Of a DNA stretch of 25,378 nt, positions 1 to 7,569 are shown piece by piece (the stretch's first letter is position 1; each line of letters starts with the position of its first letter). This DNA comes from an uncultured Desulfovibrio sp. (GTDB taxonomy: Bacteria; Desulfobacterota; Desulfovibrionia; Desulfovibrionales; Desulfovibrionaceae). The DNA lies in the NCBI GenBank assembly GCA_947177085.1, contig CAMWTD010000005.1, forward strand, positions 1-25,378. Direction: 5' to 3'. A program made the translations under genes and the position numbers. The notes beneath the pieces were generated by a model. The model made no database searches. It saw nothing but the letters and a program-made list of their open reading frames with translations, and was not told the DNA's origin.

Positions 1-233
1 ACGCCGAGCGCGAACACGGAGACATTGGAGAGGCCGCCGCCCGAGAACATGTCGAATAGGCTGAAGAGCGTGCCCTGCATACTGTCGAAGAAGGAGGCCA
101 GGGCGGATGCGTTCACGCCCGGGATCGGCACATGGACGCCGATCCGGTAGCAGCACAGGATGAGGAAGGTCCAGCCCAGGCGTTTCGCCAGGGCCGGCTG
201 GCCCGCCATCGTATTCGCCGTTCCCGTTGCCAT
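1..233 (-). CDS. secY: Preprotein translocase subunit SecY (N-terminal part, cut by window edge)
   Basis: SecY is the channel subunit of the SecYEG translocon in the inner membrane. Only the first 77 codons are inside the window. They include the family stretch RIGVHVPIPG, the first membrane helix (about residues 18-30) and the FDMFSGGGLSNVSVFALG segment that forms the plug region. I placed the start at the ATG at 233-231 (MATGTANTMAGQ). A second ATG eight codons in is possible, since neither has a strong Shine-Dalgarno. The gene follows rplO on the same strand, as in spc operons, but after a 193-base gap with a large hairpin, so its expression may be partly separated from the ribosomal genes. 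Confidence 0.95.
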   Translation of the reverse strand, partial: MATGTANTMAGQPALAKRLGWTFLILCCYRIGVHVPIPGVNASALASFFDSMQGTLFSLFDMFSGGGLSNVSVFALG

Positions 234-362
234 GCAAGACTCGTTCTCGTTTGCGCTGCCCCGCCGGGGCGCGATTGATGCTTCTTTGCCTGGACCCTGA
301 AAATCTGTGCGCCGCTGCCGCCACGCCTTCACGGGCTTCCGGCCGCGCGCAAGAGCGGACAA

Positions 363-409
363 GACGCGCAAGCGCATCACAGCCCAAAGGCTGTGATGCC
401 ATGCGCGTC
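363..409 (-). promoter_or_regulatory. Long interrupted hairpin in the rplO-secY gap
   Basis: An outer 8-bp stem (363-370 with 402-409, GACGCGCA/TGCGCGTC) and an inner perfect 11-bp stem (374-384 with 389-399, GCATCACAGCC/GGCTGTGATGC) are separated by a small internal loop and closed by a 4-base loop. No T-tract follows on either strand, so it is not a standard intrinsic terminator. Its position inside the operon suggests an RNA processing, pausing or protein-binding element that sets secY expression; this role is inferred. Confidence 0.6.
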
Positions 410-426
410 AAATCCCGAAGGAAGGG

Positions 427-936
427 CTATTTCGCCTCAACGTCTTCCGCGGCTTCTTCCGCCACTTCGGCGCTCTCGGTGAGCACCTCCACGAGAAGCT
501 CGCTGGCCTTGCCCCCGGCCTTCTGGATCTTCTCCACGGCGGCGCGGCTGAAGCGGTGGGCCTCGATATTCAGGGGCGCGCTGAGGTCGCCGCGGGAGAG
601 CACCTTGACGAGGGAGCCGCCCTTGACGAGCCTGCGCTCATAAATGTCTTCCAGGCTGATGTCCGTCTTGCCCGGGAAGGCCTCGACCAGCGTGTCGAGG
701 TTCACCACGTCATAGCGGATCTTGAACAGGGCGTTCTTGAAGCCGTGCTTGGGGAGCCGGCGCTGGAGGGGCATCTGGCCGCCTTCAAAGCCGGGGCGCA
801 CGCCGCCGCCGGAACGGGCGTTCTGGCCCTTGTGGCCACGGCCCGAAGTGCCGCCAAGGCCGGAGCCCTGGCCACGGCCCACCCTGCGGCGCTGCTTGCG
901 CTCTTCAGGGAAGGGATAGAGATCGTGCAGTTGCAT
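427..936 (-). CDS. rplO: 50S ribosomal protein L15
   Basis: L15 is a late-assembling 50S protein that contacts 23S rRNA. The 169-residue product begins MQLHDLYPFPEERKQRRR and carries the Gly/Arg-rich N-terminal tail (GRGQGSGLGGTSGRGHKGQ) and the family core around VNLDTLVEAF. The C-terminus has an acidic, Ala/Glu-rich tail that makes it longer than the usual 145-150 residues. AGGAG lies just upstream of the ATG at 936. It follows rpmD by 21 bases and precedes secY, the normal spc order. Confidence 0.97.
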   Translation of the reverse strand: MQLHDLYPFPEERKQRRRVGRGQGSGLGGTSGRGHKGQNARSGGGVRPGFEGGQMPLQRRLPKHGFKNALFKIRYDVVNLDTLVEAFPGKTDISLEDIYERRLVKGGSLVKVLSRGDLSAPLNIEAHRFSRAAVEKIQKAGGKASELLVEVLTESAEVAEEAAEDVEAK

Positions 937-957
937 ATCTTTCTCCTCGCGCGACCG

Positions 958-1134
958 CTATTCCACTACGGCCACAAGATGCGGAACCTTGGCGATGATG
1001 CCCCGGATGGCCGGGGTGTCCTTGAACGTCTTGACCATCTGCATGCGCTTGAGGCCAAGGGCGTCCAACATCCTGCGCTGGTGGGGCGTTGTGCCGATGC
1101 GCGAGCGCACAAGTTTGACTTTGATTTCGGCCAT
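958..1134 (-). CDS. rpmD: 50S ribosomal protein L30
   Basis: This small 50S protein of 58 residues (MAEIKVKLVRSRIGTTPHQR...) matches the normal bacterial L30 length. The start is the ATG at 1134, which has GAGGAA six bases upstream inside the end of rpsE. A GTG two codons earlier (1140) overlaps the rpsE stop but would have no spacing from that Shine-Dalgarno, so I rejected it. The ATG starts two bases after the rpsE stop codon, so the two are probably translationally coupled. Confidence 0.96.
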   Translation of the reverse strand: MAEIKVKLVRSRIGTTPHQRRMLDALGLKRMQMVKTFKDTPAIRGIIAKVPHLVAVVE

Positions 1135-1136
1135 GG

Positions 1137-1658
1137 TCACTTCCTCGGGGCTTCGAGCTTCATGCCGCGCAGGTCGGAAACCTCGGCGGCGCTGCGCAGG
1201 GATTCAAGGCCCTGCATGGTGGCGCGCAGCACATTGTGGGGATTGTTGGTTCCGATGGCCTTGGCGAGCACGTCGCGCACGCCCACGGCCTCCATGACCG
1301 CGCGCACCGCGCCGCCCGCGATGATGCCCGTGCCTTCGCTTGCCGGCTTCAGCATGACGCGCCCGGCCCCAAAGCGGCCCAGCACCTCATAGGGCAGCGT
1401 GCCTTCCAGAAGCGGGATGCGCACGCGGTTCTTGCGGGCGCGCTCAGTGGCCTTGCGCAGGGCTTCGGGCACTTCCTGGGCCTTGCCGAGGCCGTAGCCC
1501 ACGCCGCCCTTGCCGTCGCCCACGACCACGAGGGCGCTGAAGCTGAAGCGGCGGCCGCCCTTGACCACCTTGGCCACGCGGTTGAGGGAGACGATCTTTT
1601 CGATTTCGCCCAGCTCGTTCTGCTGGGTCTCGCTGTTGCTCGAGTTTTCCTGACGCAT
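1137..1658 (-). CDS. rpsE: 30S ribosomal protein S5
   Basis: S5 is a 30S protein of the decoding and mRNA entry region. The 173-residue product begins MRQENSSNSETQQNELGEIEKIVSLNRV and shows the S5 core: the VAKVVKGGRRFSFSALVVVG double-stranded RNA-binding segment, then GDGKGGVGYGLGKAQEVPEA and the C-terminal domain with AGRVMLKPASEGTGIIAGG. The reading frame stays open upstream across rplR, but the ATG at 1658 sits one base after the rplR stop (TGATATG) with GGAG nearby. That fixes the start. Confidence 0.97.
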   Translation of the reverse strand: MRQENSSNSETQQNELGEIEKIVSLNRVAKVVKGGRRFSFSALVVVGDGKGGVGYGLGKAQEVPEALRKATERARKNRVRIPLLEGTLPYEVLGRFGAGRVMLKPASEGTGIIAGGAVRAVMEAVGVRDVLAKAIGTNNPHNVLRATMQGLESLRSAAEVSDLRGMKLEAPRK

Positions 1659-1659
1659 A

Positions 1660-2019
1660 TCAGAACTCCAGGCCGCCTTCGCGGGCGCCGTCGGCCACGG
1701 CCTTGATGCGGCCGTGATAAAGGTAGCCGTTGCGATCGAATACCACCTTGCTGATATTCTTTTCCTTGGCCAGGCGGGCGATCTCCTTGCCCACGCGCTC
1801 GGCCCCGGCCTTGTTGCAGTGCAGGCCGGGCTCGCTCTTGCCAAGGGCGAGCGTGGATGCGGAAACAAGGGTCGCGCCGTCGAGGTCGTTCACGATCTGG
1901 GCGTAGATATGCATGTTCGACCGGAAGACCACAAGCCGGGGGCGTTCCGCCGTGCCGCGCACCTTTTTGCGGATGCGGATCTTGCGGCGCTGCCGGGATT
2001 CGTTCTTGCTTACGTTCAT
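1660..2019 (-). CDS. rplR: 50S ribosomal protein L18
   Basis: L18 binds 5S rRNA in the central protuberance. The 119-residue product has the basic N-terminus (MNVSKNESRQRRKIRIRKKVRG), the RPRLVVFRSNMHIYAQIVND strand region and the C-terminal VVFDRNGYLYHGRIKAVADGAREGGLEF, all typical of L18. It starts 9 bases after the rplF stop and ends one base before the rpsE start. Confidence 0.97.
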   Translation of the reverse strand: MNVSKNESRQRRKIRIRKKVRGTAERPRLVVFRSNMHIYAQIVNDLDGATLVSASTLALGKSEPGLHCNKAGAERVGKEIARLAKEKNISKVVFDRNGYLYHGRIKAVADGAREGGLEF

Positions 2020-2028
2020 AGAGAGCCC

Positions 2029-2568
2029 CTACTTCTTGCCGCCGGACTTGCCCACCTTGCGGCGGATGGTCTCGGTCACGTACTTGATGCCCTTGCCCTT
2101 GTAAGGTTCGGGCTTGCGGATGCGGCGGATGCGGGCGGCAGTTTCGCCCACAAGCTCCTTGTCCACCCCGGAAAGGGTGAGCACCTGCCCCTCGACGGCG
2201 GCCTTGATGCCGTCGGGGAGATCCACGATGACAGGGTGCGAGTAGCCCACGGCAAGCTCCACCACGTTGCCCTTCACGGCAACGCGGTAGCCCACGCCGA
2301 TGACCTCCAGCGCCTTGGAAAAGCCCTTGGTCACGCCCTCGATGCAGTTGGCGAGCAAGGTGCGGCGCAGGCCGTGCTGGGCGCGGCTTTCGCGCGTCTC
2401 CTCGCGGCGGGTCAGGGTGACGTGGCCGTCGGAAAGCTCGTAATTGAGCAGCGGGGAAACGGGCGTAGAGAGCGTGCCCTTGGGCCCCTTCACTTCCACA
2501 ACATCCGTCCCGATCTTGACCTCAACGCCGGCCGGGACGGGAACGGGCAATTTGCCAATGCGAGACAT
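2029..2568 (-). CDS. rplF: 50S ribosomal protein L6
   Basis: L6 is a 50S protein near the factor-binding site. The 179-residue product starts MSRIGKLPVPVPAGVEV and ends with the conserved segment RKPEPYKGKGIKYVTETIRRKVGKSGGKK. The frame is open further upstream through rpsH, but the ATG at 2568 gives the standard family N-terminus and length. The gap from the rpsH stop is 10 bases. Confidence 0.97.
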   Translation of the reverse strand: MSRIGKLPVPVPAGVEVKIGTDVVEVKGPKGTLSTPVSPLLNYELSDGHVTLTRREETRESRAQHGLRRTLLANCIEGVTKGFSKALEVIGVGYRVAVKGNVVELAVGYSHPVIVDLPDGIKAAVEGQVLTLSGVDKELVGETAARIRRIRKPEPYKGKGIKYVTETIRRKVGKSGGKK

Positions 2569-2578
2569 ATGACACCGC

Positions 2579-2959
2579 CTACCAGATTTCGCACAGAAGT
2601 TCGCCGCCCACCTTCTTTTCCTGGGCGGTCGCGCCGTCCATGACGCCGCTGGACGTGGAGAGAATGCAAATGCCAAGGCCGTTCTGCACCCTGGGAATCT
2701 GGCGCGAGTTCACATAGACACGCCGGCCGGGCGTGCTCACGCGCTTCAGGCCCGTGATGACGGGACGCCCCTTCAAGTACTTGAGGGTGATGGTGATGAC
2801 GTCGCCGTCCACGGCCACATCTTCGACGTAACCTTCCTGCTTGAGGATGGCGGCGAGGGCCTCCTTCATCTTCGAGCGCGGCACATTCACTTCCTTGTGC
2901 AGGGCCAAATGTGCGTTGCGGATGCGCGTGAGCATATCCGCAATGGGATCTGTCAGCAT
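2579..2959 (-). CDS. rpsH: 30S ribosomal protein S8
   Basis: S8 binds helix 21 of 16S rRNA and, in E. coli, represses the spc operon by binding its own mRNA in the L5 region. The 126-residue product begins MLTDPIADMLTRIRNAHLA and ends with the conserved STSSGVMDGATAQEKKVGGELLCEIW. AGGAGC lies just upstream of the ATG. It is separated from rpsN by 96 bases, an unusually wide gap for this operon. Confidence 0.97.
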   Translation of the reverse strand: MLTDPIADMLTRIRNAHLALHKEVNVPRSKMKEALAAILKQEGYVEDVAVDGDVITITLKYLKGRPVITGLKRVSTPGRRVYVNSRQIPRVQNGLGICILSTSSGVMDGATAQEKKVGGELLCEIW

Positions 2960-3055
2960 CGAAAGCTCCTGAGGTTGGGGTCACGGGGTTGGCGGCCCCA
3001 TGCCGCCACTTCCCGCAACGAAAAACGCGAAAGCGCCCGGATGTCGCCGACTGTT
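2960..3055 (-). other. rpsN-rpsH intercistronic spacer
   Basis: This 96-base spacer is the second-widest gap between ribosomal genes here. It holds a short GC hairpin (2991-2996 with 3002-3007, GGCGGC/GCCGCC) and no T-tract. No gene is visible in it. Whether it carries an S8-type autoregulatory target cannot be decided by eye. Confidence 0.4.
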
Positions 3056-3241
3056 TTACCAGCTCGACTTGCGAACCCCGGGGAGCTCGCCCTTGAGGGC
3101 GAGATTGCGGAAGCAGATGCGGCAGACGCCGAAGGGGCGCATGAAGGCCCGCGGGCGGCCGCAGAGCGGGCAGCGGTTATAGGCGCGGGCGCTGAACTTG
3201 GGCTTGCGCCGGGCCTTCACTTCCAGCGAAGTACGGGACAT
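3056..3241 (-). CDS. rpsN: 30S ribosomal protein S14, zinc-binding (type Z)
   Basis: S14 is a 30S head protein. At 61 residues this is the short, zinc-containing form, with two CxxC pairs (C24/C27 in CPLC and C40/C43 in CRIC) spaced as in a zinc ribbon. The C-terminus is the typical GELPGVRKSSW. It lies between rplE (9-base gap) and rpsH. Only one S14 copy is visible here; a zinc-free paralogue elsewhere cannot be excluded. Confidence 0.97.
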   Translation of the reverse strand: MSRTSLEVKARRKPKFSARAYNRCPLCGRPRAFMRPFGVCRICFRNLALKGELPGVRKSSW

Positions 3242-3250
3242 GGCATTCTC

Positions 3251-3790
3251 CTATTTGCGGAAGGGCATCCCCAGCTTGTCGAGGAGGAACTTGCCCTCCT
3301 TGTCGGTGTTGGCCGAGGTGACGATGGTGATGTTCATGCCCTTGGGGTTTTCCACGCGGTCGATCTCAAGCTCGGGGAAGATGGTGTGTTCCTTGACGCC
3401 GAGCGTGAAATTGCCGCGCCCGTCAAAGCCGCGGTCCGGGATGCCGCGGAAGTCGCGCACCCGGGGCAGCGCAAAGTTCATGAGCTTGTCGAGGAAGTCC
3501 CACATGCGGTCCTTGCGCAGGGTGACGCGGGCCCCGATGGGCATCCCCTCGCGGAGCTTGAAGGCGGCGATGGACTTCTTGGCGCGCGTGATCACGGCCT
3601 TCTGGCCCGCGATGGCGGAGAGCTCGTCCACGGCCTCTTCCATGAGCTTGTTGTTCTGCGTGGCGGCGCCAAGGCCGATGTTCAGGGAGATCTTCTCGAT
3701 CCCGGGAAGCTGCATGGGGGAGGTATAATTAAACTCCTTTTGCAGCTCCGGGACCACCTTCTCCTGATATATCTTTTCAAGGCGTGTCAT
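3251..3790 (-). CDS. rplE: 50S ribosomal protein L5
   Basis: L5 binds 5S rRNA and contacts the P-site tRNA. The 179-residue product (MTRLEKIYQEKVVPELQKEF...) has the usual length and the conserved REGMPIGARVTLR and DFRGIPDRGFDGRGNFTLGVKEHTIFPE-type segments. It begins 9 bases after the rplX stop. Confidence 0.97.
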   Translation of the reverse strand: MTRLEKIYQEKVVPELQKEFNYTSPMQLPGIEKISLNIGLGAATQNNKLMEEAVDELSAIAGQKAVITRAKKSIAAFKLREGMPIGARVTLRKDRMWDFLDKLMNFALPRVRDFRGIPDRGFDGRGNFTLGVKEHTIFPELEIDRVENPKGMNITIVTSANTDKEGKFLLDKLGMPFRK

Positions 3791-3799
3791 CGTTTCACC

Positions 3800-4138
3800 T
3801 TATTCCATGACTTCGTTGCACTTCTTGCAGAAGCGCACTTTCTTTTCCTTGCCCTCCACCTCGATGCGGCGGTAGCCGATGCGGGTGGGCTTGTGGCAGG
3901 CCGGGCACACCACCATGACATTGGAGATGGCGATGGGCATTTCCTTTTCCACGATGCCGCCGGGCTGCTGGGCATAGGGATTGGCGCGCATGTGCCGCTT
4001 GACAAGGTTGACCTTTTCCACAAGGACCTTGCCATGCTTGCGCAAAATCTTGAGCACCTTGCGCGGCACGTCCTTGTCGGCGTCCTTGCCGGTGATCACC
4101 ATCACATTGTCGCCCTTGCGGATGCGAAACATATTCAT
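3800..4138 (-). CDS. rplX: 50S ribosomal protein L24 with a C-terminal four-cysteine motif
   Basis: L24 starts 50S assembly by binding the 5' region of 23S rRNA. The N-terminal KOW-type segment (FRIRKGDNVMVITGKDADK) is followed by the L24 core. The C-terminal part has two CxxC pairs, C78/C81 (CPAC) and C104/C107 (CKKC), the spacing of a zinc knuckle; many bacterial L24 proteins keep this motif and others have lost it. At 112 residues it is slightly longer than E. coli L24. The ATG at 4138 is preceded by TAGGAG, made partly from the rplN stop codon, so the start is well supported. Confidence 0.96.
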   Translation of the reverse strand: MNMFRIRKGDNVMVITGKDADKDVPRKVLKILRKHGKVLVEKVNLVKRHMRANPYAQQPGGIVEKEMPIAISNVMVVCPACHKPTRIGYRRIEVEGKEKKVRFCKKCNEVME

Positions 4139-4147
4139 GGCGGTCTC

Positions 4148-4516
4148 CTAGAGCACTTCCGGCGCAAGGGAAATGATTTTCATGAAATTCTGGGCGCGCA
4201 GCTCGCGGGCCACGGGGCCGAAAATACGCGTGCCCACGGGTTCGCCCTGGTTGGAGAGCAAGACGGCGGCATTGCCGTCAAACTTGATGTAGCTGCCATC
4301 CATGCGGCGCACTTCCTTGGCCGTGCGCACGATGACCGCCTTCATCACGTCGCCCTTCTTCACCTTGCTGTGGGGCATGGCCTCCTTGACCGAGACCATG
4401 ATGATGTCGCCCACCGAGGCGTAGCGGCGGTGCGAGCCGCCCAGCACCTTGATGCAGGCGACCTTCTTGGCGCCCGAATTGTCGGCGACCTGGAGCGTGG
4501 ATTCTACCTGGATCAT
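4148..4516 (-). CDS. rplN: 50S ribosomal protein L14
   Basis: L14 is a 50S interface protein that binds 23S rRNA and the silencing factor RsfS. The 122-residue product (MIQVESTLQVADNSGAKKVACIKVLGG...) matches the family along its full length, including GDIIMVSVKEAMP and the C-terminal FMKIISLAPEVL. It starts 9 bases after the rpsQ stop. Confidence 0.98.
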   Translation of the reverse strand: MIQVESTLQVADNSGAKKVACIKVLGGSHRRYASVGDIIMVSVKEAMPHSKVKKGDVMKAVIVRTAKEVRRMDGSYIKFDGNAAVLLSNQGEPVGTRIFGPVARELRAQNFMKIISLAPEVL

Positions 4517-4525
4517 GGCGTTGTC

Positions 4526-4789
4526 CTACACGGCTTTTTCGAGGATGGAAACAAGATGCCAGCGCTTGTTGCGCGACAGGGGCCGGTATTCGACGATCTT
4601 GACCTTGTCGCCCACGCCGCATTCGTTCATGGGGTCATGCGCGGTGAACTTCTTGCGGCGGCGCACATACTTCTTGAGCAGGGGATGCTTGACCAGGGTC
4701 TCGACGCGCACGACGATGGTCTTGTCGTTCTTGTCGCTCACCACGATGCCCGTCATCGTCCTGCCCTTGCGGTGTTCCAGAGCTTGCAT
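4526..4789 (-). CDS. rpsQ: 30S ribosomal protein S17
   Basis: S17 is a primary 16S-binding OB-fold protein. The 87-residue product has the conserved GRTMTGIVVSDKNDKTIVV segment, HPLLKKYVRRRKKFTAHDP and the end region VKIVEYRPLSRNKRWHLVSILE. It starts two bases after the rpmC stop. Confidence 0.97.
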   Translation of the reverse strand: MQALEHRKGRTMTGIVVSDKNDKTIVVRVETLVKHPLLKKYVRRRKKFTAHDPMNECGVGDKVKIVEYRPLSRNKRWHLVSILEKAV

Positions 4790-4791
4790 GT

Positions 4792-5019
4792 TCAGGCCCT
4801 CTGTTCCTTTTCGTTCAAGATGGTGGCGATGCGCGCCACCTGGCGGCGGCGGGCCTTGAGCTCGGAGGTTTTTTCAAGGGCGGCGGCCGCATGGCGGAAG
4901 CGCGTGCGCATGAGCTCCTCGCGCTCGTCGGCCAGCTTTTCGCGCAGTTCGGCCACGTCCATGCCGCGCAGGGCGGCCACGTCGCGGACTTCCTTGTCGC
5001 CTTTCTTCTTGGCAGCCAT
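4792..5019 (-). CDS. rpmC: 50S ribosomal protein L29
   Basis: L29 is a two-helix 50S protein near the exit tunnel that helps form the SRP and trigger factor docking site. The core (MDVAELREKLADEREELMRTRFRHA...LKARRRQVARIATILNE) is clear. The product is 75 residues, about ten longer than usual, because of a Lys-rich N-terminus (MAAKKKGDKEVRD). I kept this start because its ATG overlaps the rplP stop (TAATG) and GGGAGGG lies upstream; the ATG at codon 20 lacks that support. Confidence 0.94.
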   Translation of the reverse strand: MAAKKKGDKEVRDVAALRGMDVAELREKLADEREELMRTRFRHAAAALEKTSELKARRRQVARIATILNEKEQRA

Positions 5020-5432
5020 TACATGCCCTCCCTTACCACGATGATGGTCTTGATGGGCAGCTTGTGTGCGGCGCGGGTGAGCGCCTCGCGGGCGAGATCA
5101 AGGCTGACGCCCTTGATCTCGTAGAGCACGCGGCCCGGCTTCACCGGGGCGCACCAGCCCACCGGCGCGCCCTTGCCCGAGCCCTGGCGGGTCTCGAGAG
5201 GCTTGGCCGTCACCGGGCGGTCGGGGAACACGCGGATCCAGACTTTGCCGCCGCGCTTGATGTGGCGCATCATGGCGATACGGGCGGCCTCGATCTGCTG
5301 GCTGGAAAGATGCCCGTGCTGGATGGCCTTGAGGCCGATATCGCCAAAGGCGATGGAAGCGCCGCGCGTCGCCAGCCCGCGCAAGCGGCCCTTCTGCCAC
5401 TTGCGGAATTTAACTTTCTTGGGCGCAAGCAT
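5019..5432 (-). CDS. rplP: 50S ribosomal protein L16
   Basis: L16 lies near the A-site tRNA and peptidyl transferase centre. The 137-residue product (MLAPKKVKFRKWQKGRLRG...) shows the conserved FGDIGLKA, GGKVWIRVFPDRPVTAKP and GKGAPVGWCAPVKPGRVLYE-type segments. Both ends overlap their neighbours by one base through TAATG (rpsC stop/rplP start, rplP stop/rpmC start), a strong sign of translational coupling. Confidence 0.98.
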   Translation of the reverse strand: MLAPKKVKFRKWQKGRLRGLATRGASIAFGDIGLKAIQHGHLSSQQIEAARIAMMRHIKRGGKVWIRVFPDRPVTAKPLETRQGSGKGAPVGWCAPVKPGRVLYEIKGVSLDLAREALTRAAHKLPIKTIIVVREGM

Positions 5433-6073
5433 TATTGTTCAACCTCTTTATCAAGGATTTCACCCTTATAGACCCAGACCTTGACGCCGATGATGCCATA
5501 GGTGGTGCGCGCCTCGGCAAAGCCGAAGTCGATGTCGGCACGCAGGGTCTGCAAGGGCACGCGGCCGTCGCGATACCATTCGGTGCGGGCGATCTCCGCC
5601 CCGGCAAGACGGCCGGAGCAGGTGACCTTGATGCCCTCCGCGCCGAACTTGCGGGCCATGGAGACCGTGCGCTTCATGGCGCGGCGGAAGGCCACGCGGC
5701 GCTCAAGCTGCTGGGCGATATTCTCGGCCACAAGCTGCGCGTCGATCTCGGGACGGCGGATCTCGTTGACTTCCAGCGAAAACTCGCGGCCAAACTTCTG
5801 GCGCAGGTCGGTGCGCAGCTTCTCGATCTCCACGCCCTTGCGGCCGATGACGATGCCGGGCCTGGCCGTGGAAAGGATGAGGCGCACCTTGCCGCCCGCC
5901 CGCTCGATCTCGATCTTGGAGAGCCCCGCATGGTAGAGGAGCTTCTTCACGAAGGCGCGGATCTTGTGATCCTCCTGGACGAAGGCCGGGTATTCCTTCT
6001 TGCTGAACCAGCGGGACTGCCAGTTCTTGTTGTACCCAAGCCGGAAGCCGAACGGATGTACTTTCTGGCCCAT
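5432..6073 (-). CDS. rpsC: 30S ribosomal protein S3
   Basis: S3 is a 30S head protein at the mRNA entry channel. The 213-residue product starts MGQKVHPFGFRLGYNKNW. It has a KH domain with the GxxG loop in GIVIGRKG (about residues 73-80), and the C-terminal domain with LAGAEIARTEWYRDGRVPLQTLRADID and GVKVWVYKGEI. It follows rplV by 3 bases and overlaps rplP by one base. Confidence 0.98.
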   Translation of the reverse strand: MGQKVHPFGFRLGYNKNWQSRWFSKKEYPAFVQEDHKIRAFVKKLLYHAGLSKIEIERAGGKVRLILSTARPGIVIGRKGVEIEKLRTDLRQKFGREFSLEVNEIRRPEIDAQLVAENIAQQLERRVAFRRAMKRTVSMARKFGAEGIKVTCSGRLAGAEIARTEWYRDGRVPLQTLRADIDFGFAEARTTYGIIGVKVWVYKGEILDKEVEQ

Positions 6074-6076
6074 AGC

Positions 6077-6415
6077 CTATTCCTTGCCTTCTTGGAGTAT
6101 GACGGTGATGTGGCTCGTGCGCTTGTGGATCTTGCTGGCGCGGCCCTGCGCGCGGGGCATGAAGCGCTTCCAGGTGGGCCCTTCGTTGACCAGCACTTCC
6201 TTCACCACCATGGCGTCCACATCCACGCCCCCGAGCTGGGAGGCATTGGCAAGGGCGCTCTTGACCACGCCGTAGATGATGCCCGCGGGCTTGTTGGGGG
6301 TGAAGCGCAGGAGATTCATGGCCTCCTCCACCCCCAGGCCCTGGACATTGCGGGCGACAAGGCGGGCCTTTCGCGGCGAGACGCGCTGGTATTTCGCAAT
6401 GGCTCTCGATTCCAT
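6077..6415 (-). CDS. rplV: 50S ribosomal protein L22
   Basis: L22 lines the polypeptide exit tunnel. The 112-residue product (MESRAIAKYQRVSPRKARLVARNVQG...) shows the family N-terminus, the central segment NASQLGGVDVDAMVVKEV and the extended loop region GPTWKRFMPRAQGRASKIHKRTSHITV that reaches the tunnel. It lies 9 bases after rpsS. Confidence 0.98.
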   Translation of the reverse strand: MESRAIAKYQRVSPRKARLVARNVQGLGVEEAMNLLRFTPNKPAGIIYGVVKSALANASQLGGVDVDAMVVKEVLVNEGPTWKRFMPRAQGRASKIHKRTSHITVILQEGKE

Positions 6416-6424
6416 ATCCCTACC

Positions 6425-6709
6425 CTACTTCTTGCCGGCCTTGGCTTTCTTGTCGGCGGCATGGCCGTGGAAGGTGCGCGTGGGCGAGAACTCGCCCAGC
6501 TTGTGCCCGACCATGTTCTCGGTGACAAAGACGGGCACGAACTTCTTGCCATTGTGCACCGCAAAGGTCAGCCCCACCATTTCGGGCAGGATGGTCGAGC
6601 GGCGCGACCAGGTCTTGAGCACCCGGCGGTCGTTGTTGGCCACCGCGGTATCGACCTTCTTGAGCAGGTGGCCGTCGACGAACGGCCCTTTTTTCAAAGA
6701 TCTGGGCAT
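6425..6709 (-). CDS. rpsS: 30S ribosomal protein S19
   Basis: S19 sits in the 30S head. The 94-residue product (MPRSLKKGPFVDGHLLKKV...) shows the conserved TWSRRSTILPEMVGLTFAVHNGKKFVPV-type core and GHKLGEFSPTRTFHGHAA. The size is normal. It lies 9 bases downstream of rplB. Confidence 0.98.
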   Translation of the reverse strand: MPRSLKKGPFVDGHLLKKVDTAVANNDRRVLKTWSRRSTILPEMVGLTFAVHNGKKFVPVFVTENMVGHKLGEFSPTRTFHGHAADKKAKAGKK

Positions 6710-6718
6710 GGTCTACTC

Positions 6719-7567
6719 CTACTTCTGGCCGCGGCGCTTGACGATGAGCCGCGAAGAGGGCTTTTTCCTGTCGCGGGTCTTGTATCCCTTGGCGGGCATG
6801 CCCCAGGGCGACACGGGATGACGGCCGCCGGAGCTTCTGCCCTCGCCGCCGCCGAGCGGATGGTCGATGGGGTTCATGGCCACGCCGCGCACCTGCGGAC
6901 GCCGCCCGAGCCAGCGGTTGCGCCCGGCCTTGCCCAGCGAAATGTTCTCATGCGAGATATTGCCCACCTGGCCCACCGTGGCGGTGCAGGAGGCGAGCAC
7001 CCGGCGCACCTCGCCCGAGGGCAGGCGCAAAAGCGCGTACTTGCCTTCTTTCGCCACAAGCTGGGCATAGGTCCCCGCGGAGCGGCAAAGCTGGCCGCCC
7101 TTGCCGGGCGAGAGCTCGATGTTGTGGAGCACCGTGCCCACGGGGATGCGGGCCATCTCGAGGGCGTTGCCCGGCTTGATGTCCGCCACCTGGCCGGTGC
7201 GCGTATCCACGCCGCTCATGACCACGTCGCCCTGCTTCAGGCCCACGGGGGCAAGGATGTAGCGCTTCTCGCCGTCGGCGTAGTGCAAAAGCGCGATGCG
7301 CGCCGTGCGGTTGGGATCATACTCGATCTCGGCGACCGTGGCGGGGATGCCGATCTTGTTGCGCTTGAAGTCGATGATGCGGTAGAGCCGCTTGACGCCG
7401 CCGCCCCGGCGGCGGCTGGTGACGCGGCCGTTATTGTTGCGGCCGGCCTTCTTGGGCAGGCCCTCGGTGAGCGACTTCTCGGGCGTGGTCCTCGTGATTT
7501 CCTCAAAATCGGAAACCGTCTGGAAGCGGCGGCCCGCAGAAGTGGGTTTCAGCTTGCGGACAGCCAT
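6719..7567 (-). CDS. rplB: 50S ribosomal protein L2
   Basis: L2 supports subunit association and the peptidyl transferase centre. The 282-residue product (MAVRKLKPTSAGRRFQ...) has the GGGVKRLYRIIDFKR and GNALEMARIPVGTVLHNIE segments and the C-terminal loop VAMNPIDHPLGGGEGR. The loop keeps the first His of the usual DHPHGGGEG (H236) but has Leu at the second His position (238). It starts two bases after the rplW stop. Confidence 0.98.
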   Translation of the reverse strand: MAVRKLKPTSAGRRFQTVSDFEEITRTTPEKSLTEGLPKKAGRNNNGRVTSRRRGGGVKRLYRIIDFKRNKIGIPATVAEIEYDPNRTARIALLHYADGEKRYILAPVGLKQGDVVMSGVDTRTGQVADIKPGNALEMARIPVGTVLHNIELSPGKGGQLCRSAGTYAQLVAKEGKYALLRLPSGEVRRVLASCTATVGQVGNISHENISLGKAGRNRWLGRRPQVRGVAMNPIDHPLGGGEGRSSGGRHPVSPWGMPAKGYKTRDRKKPSSRLIVKRRGQK

Positions 7568-7569
7568 GG

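Noticed and set aside
2897..5044. Long plus-strand open frame (715 codons) opposite the ribosomal genes
   Set aside because: It is antisense to six certain ribosomal genes, and its His/Ala/Asp-rich product is typical of shadow frames in GC-rich DNA.
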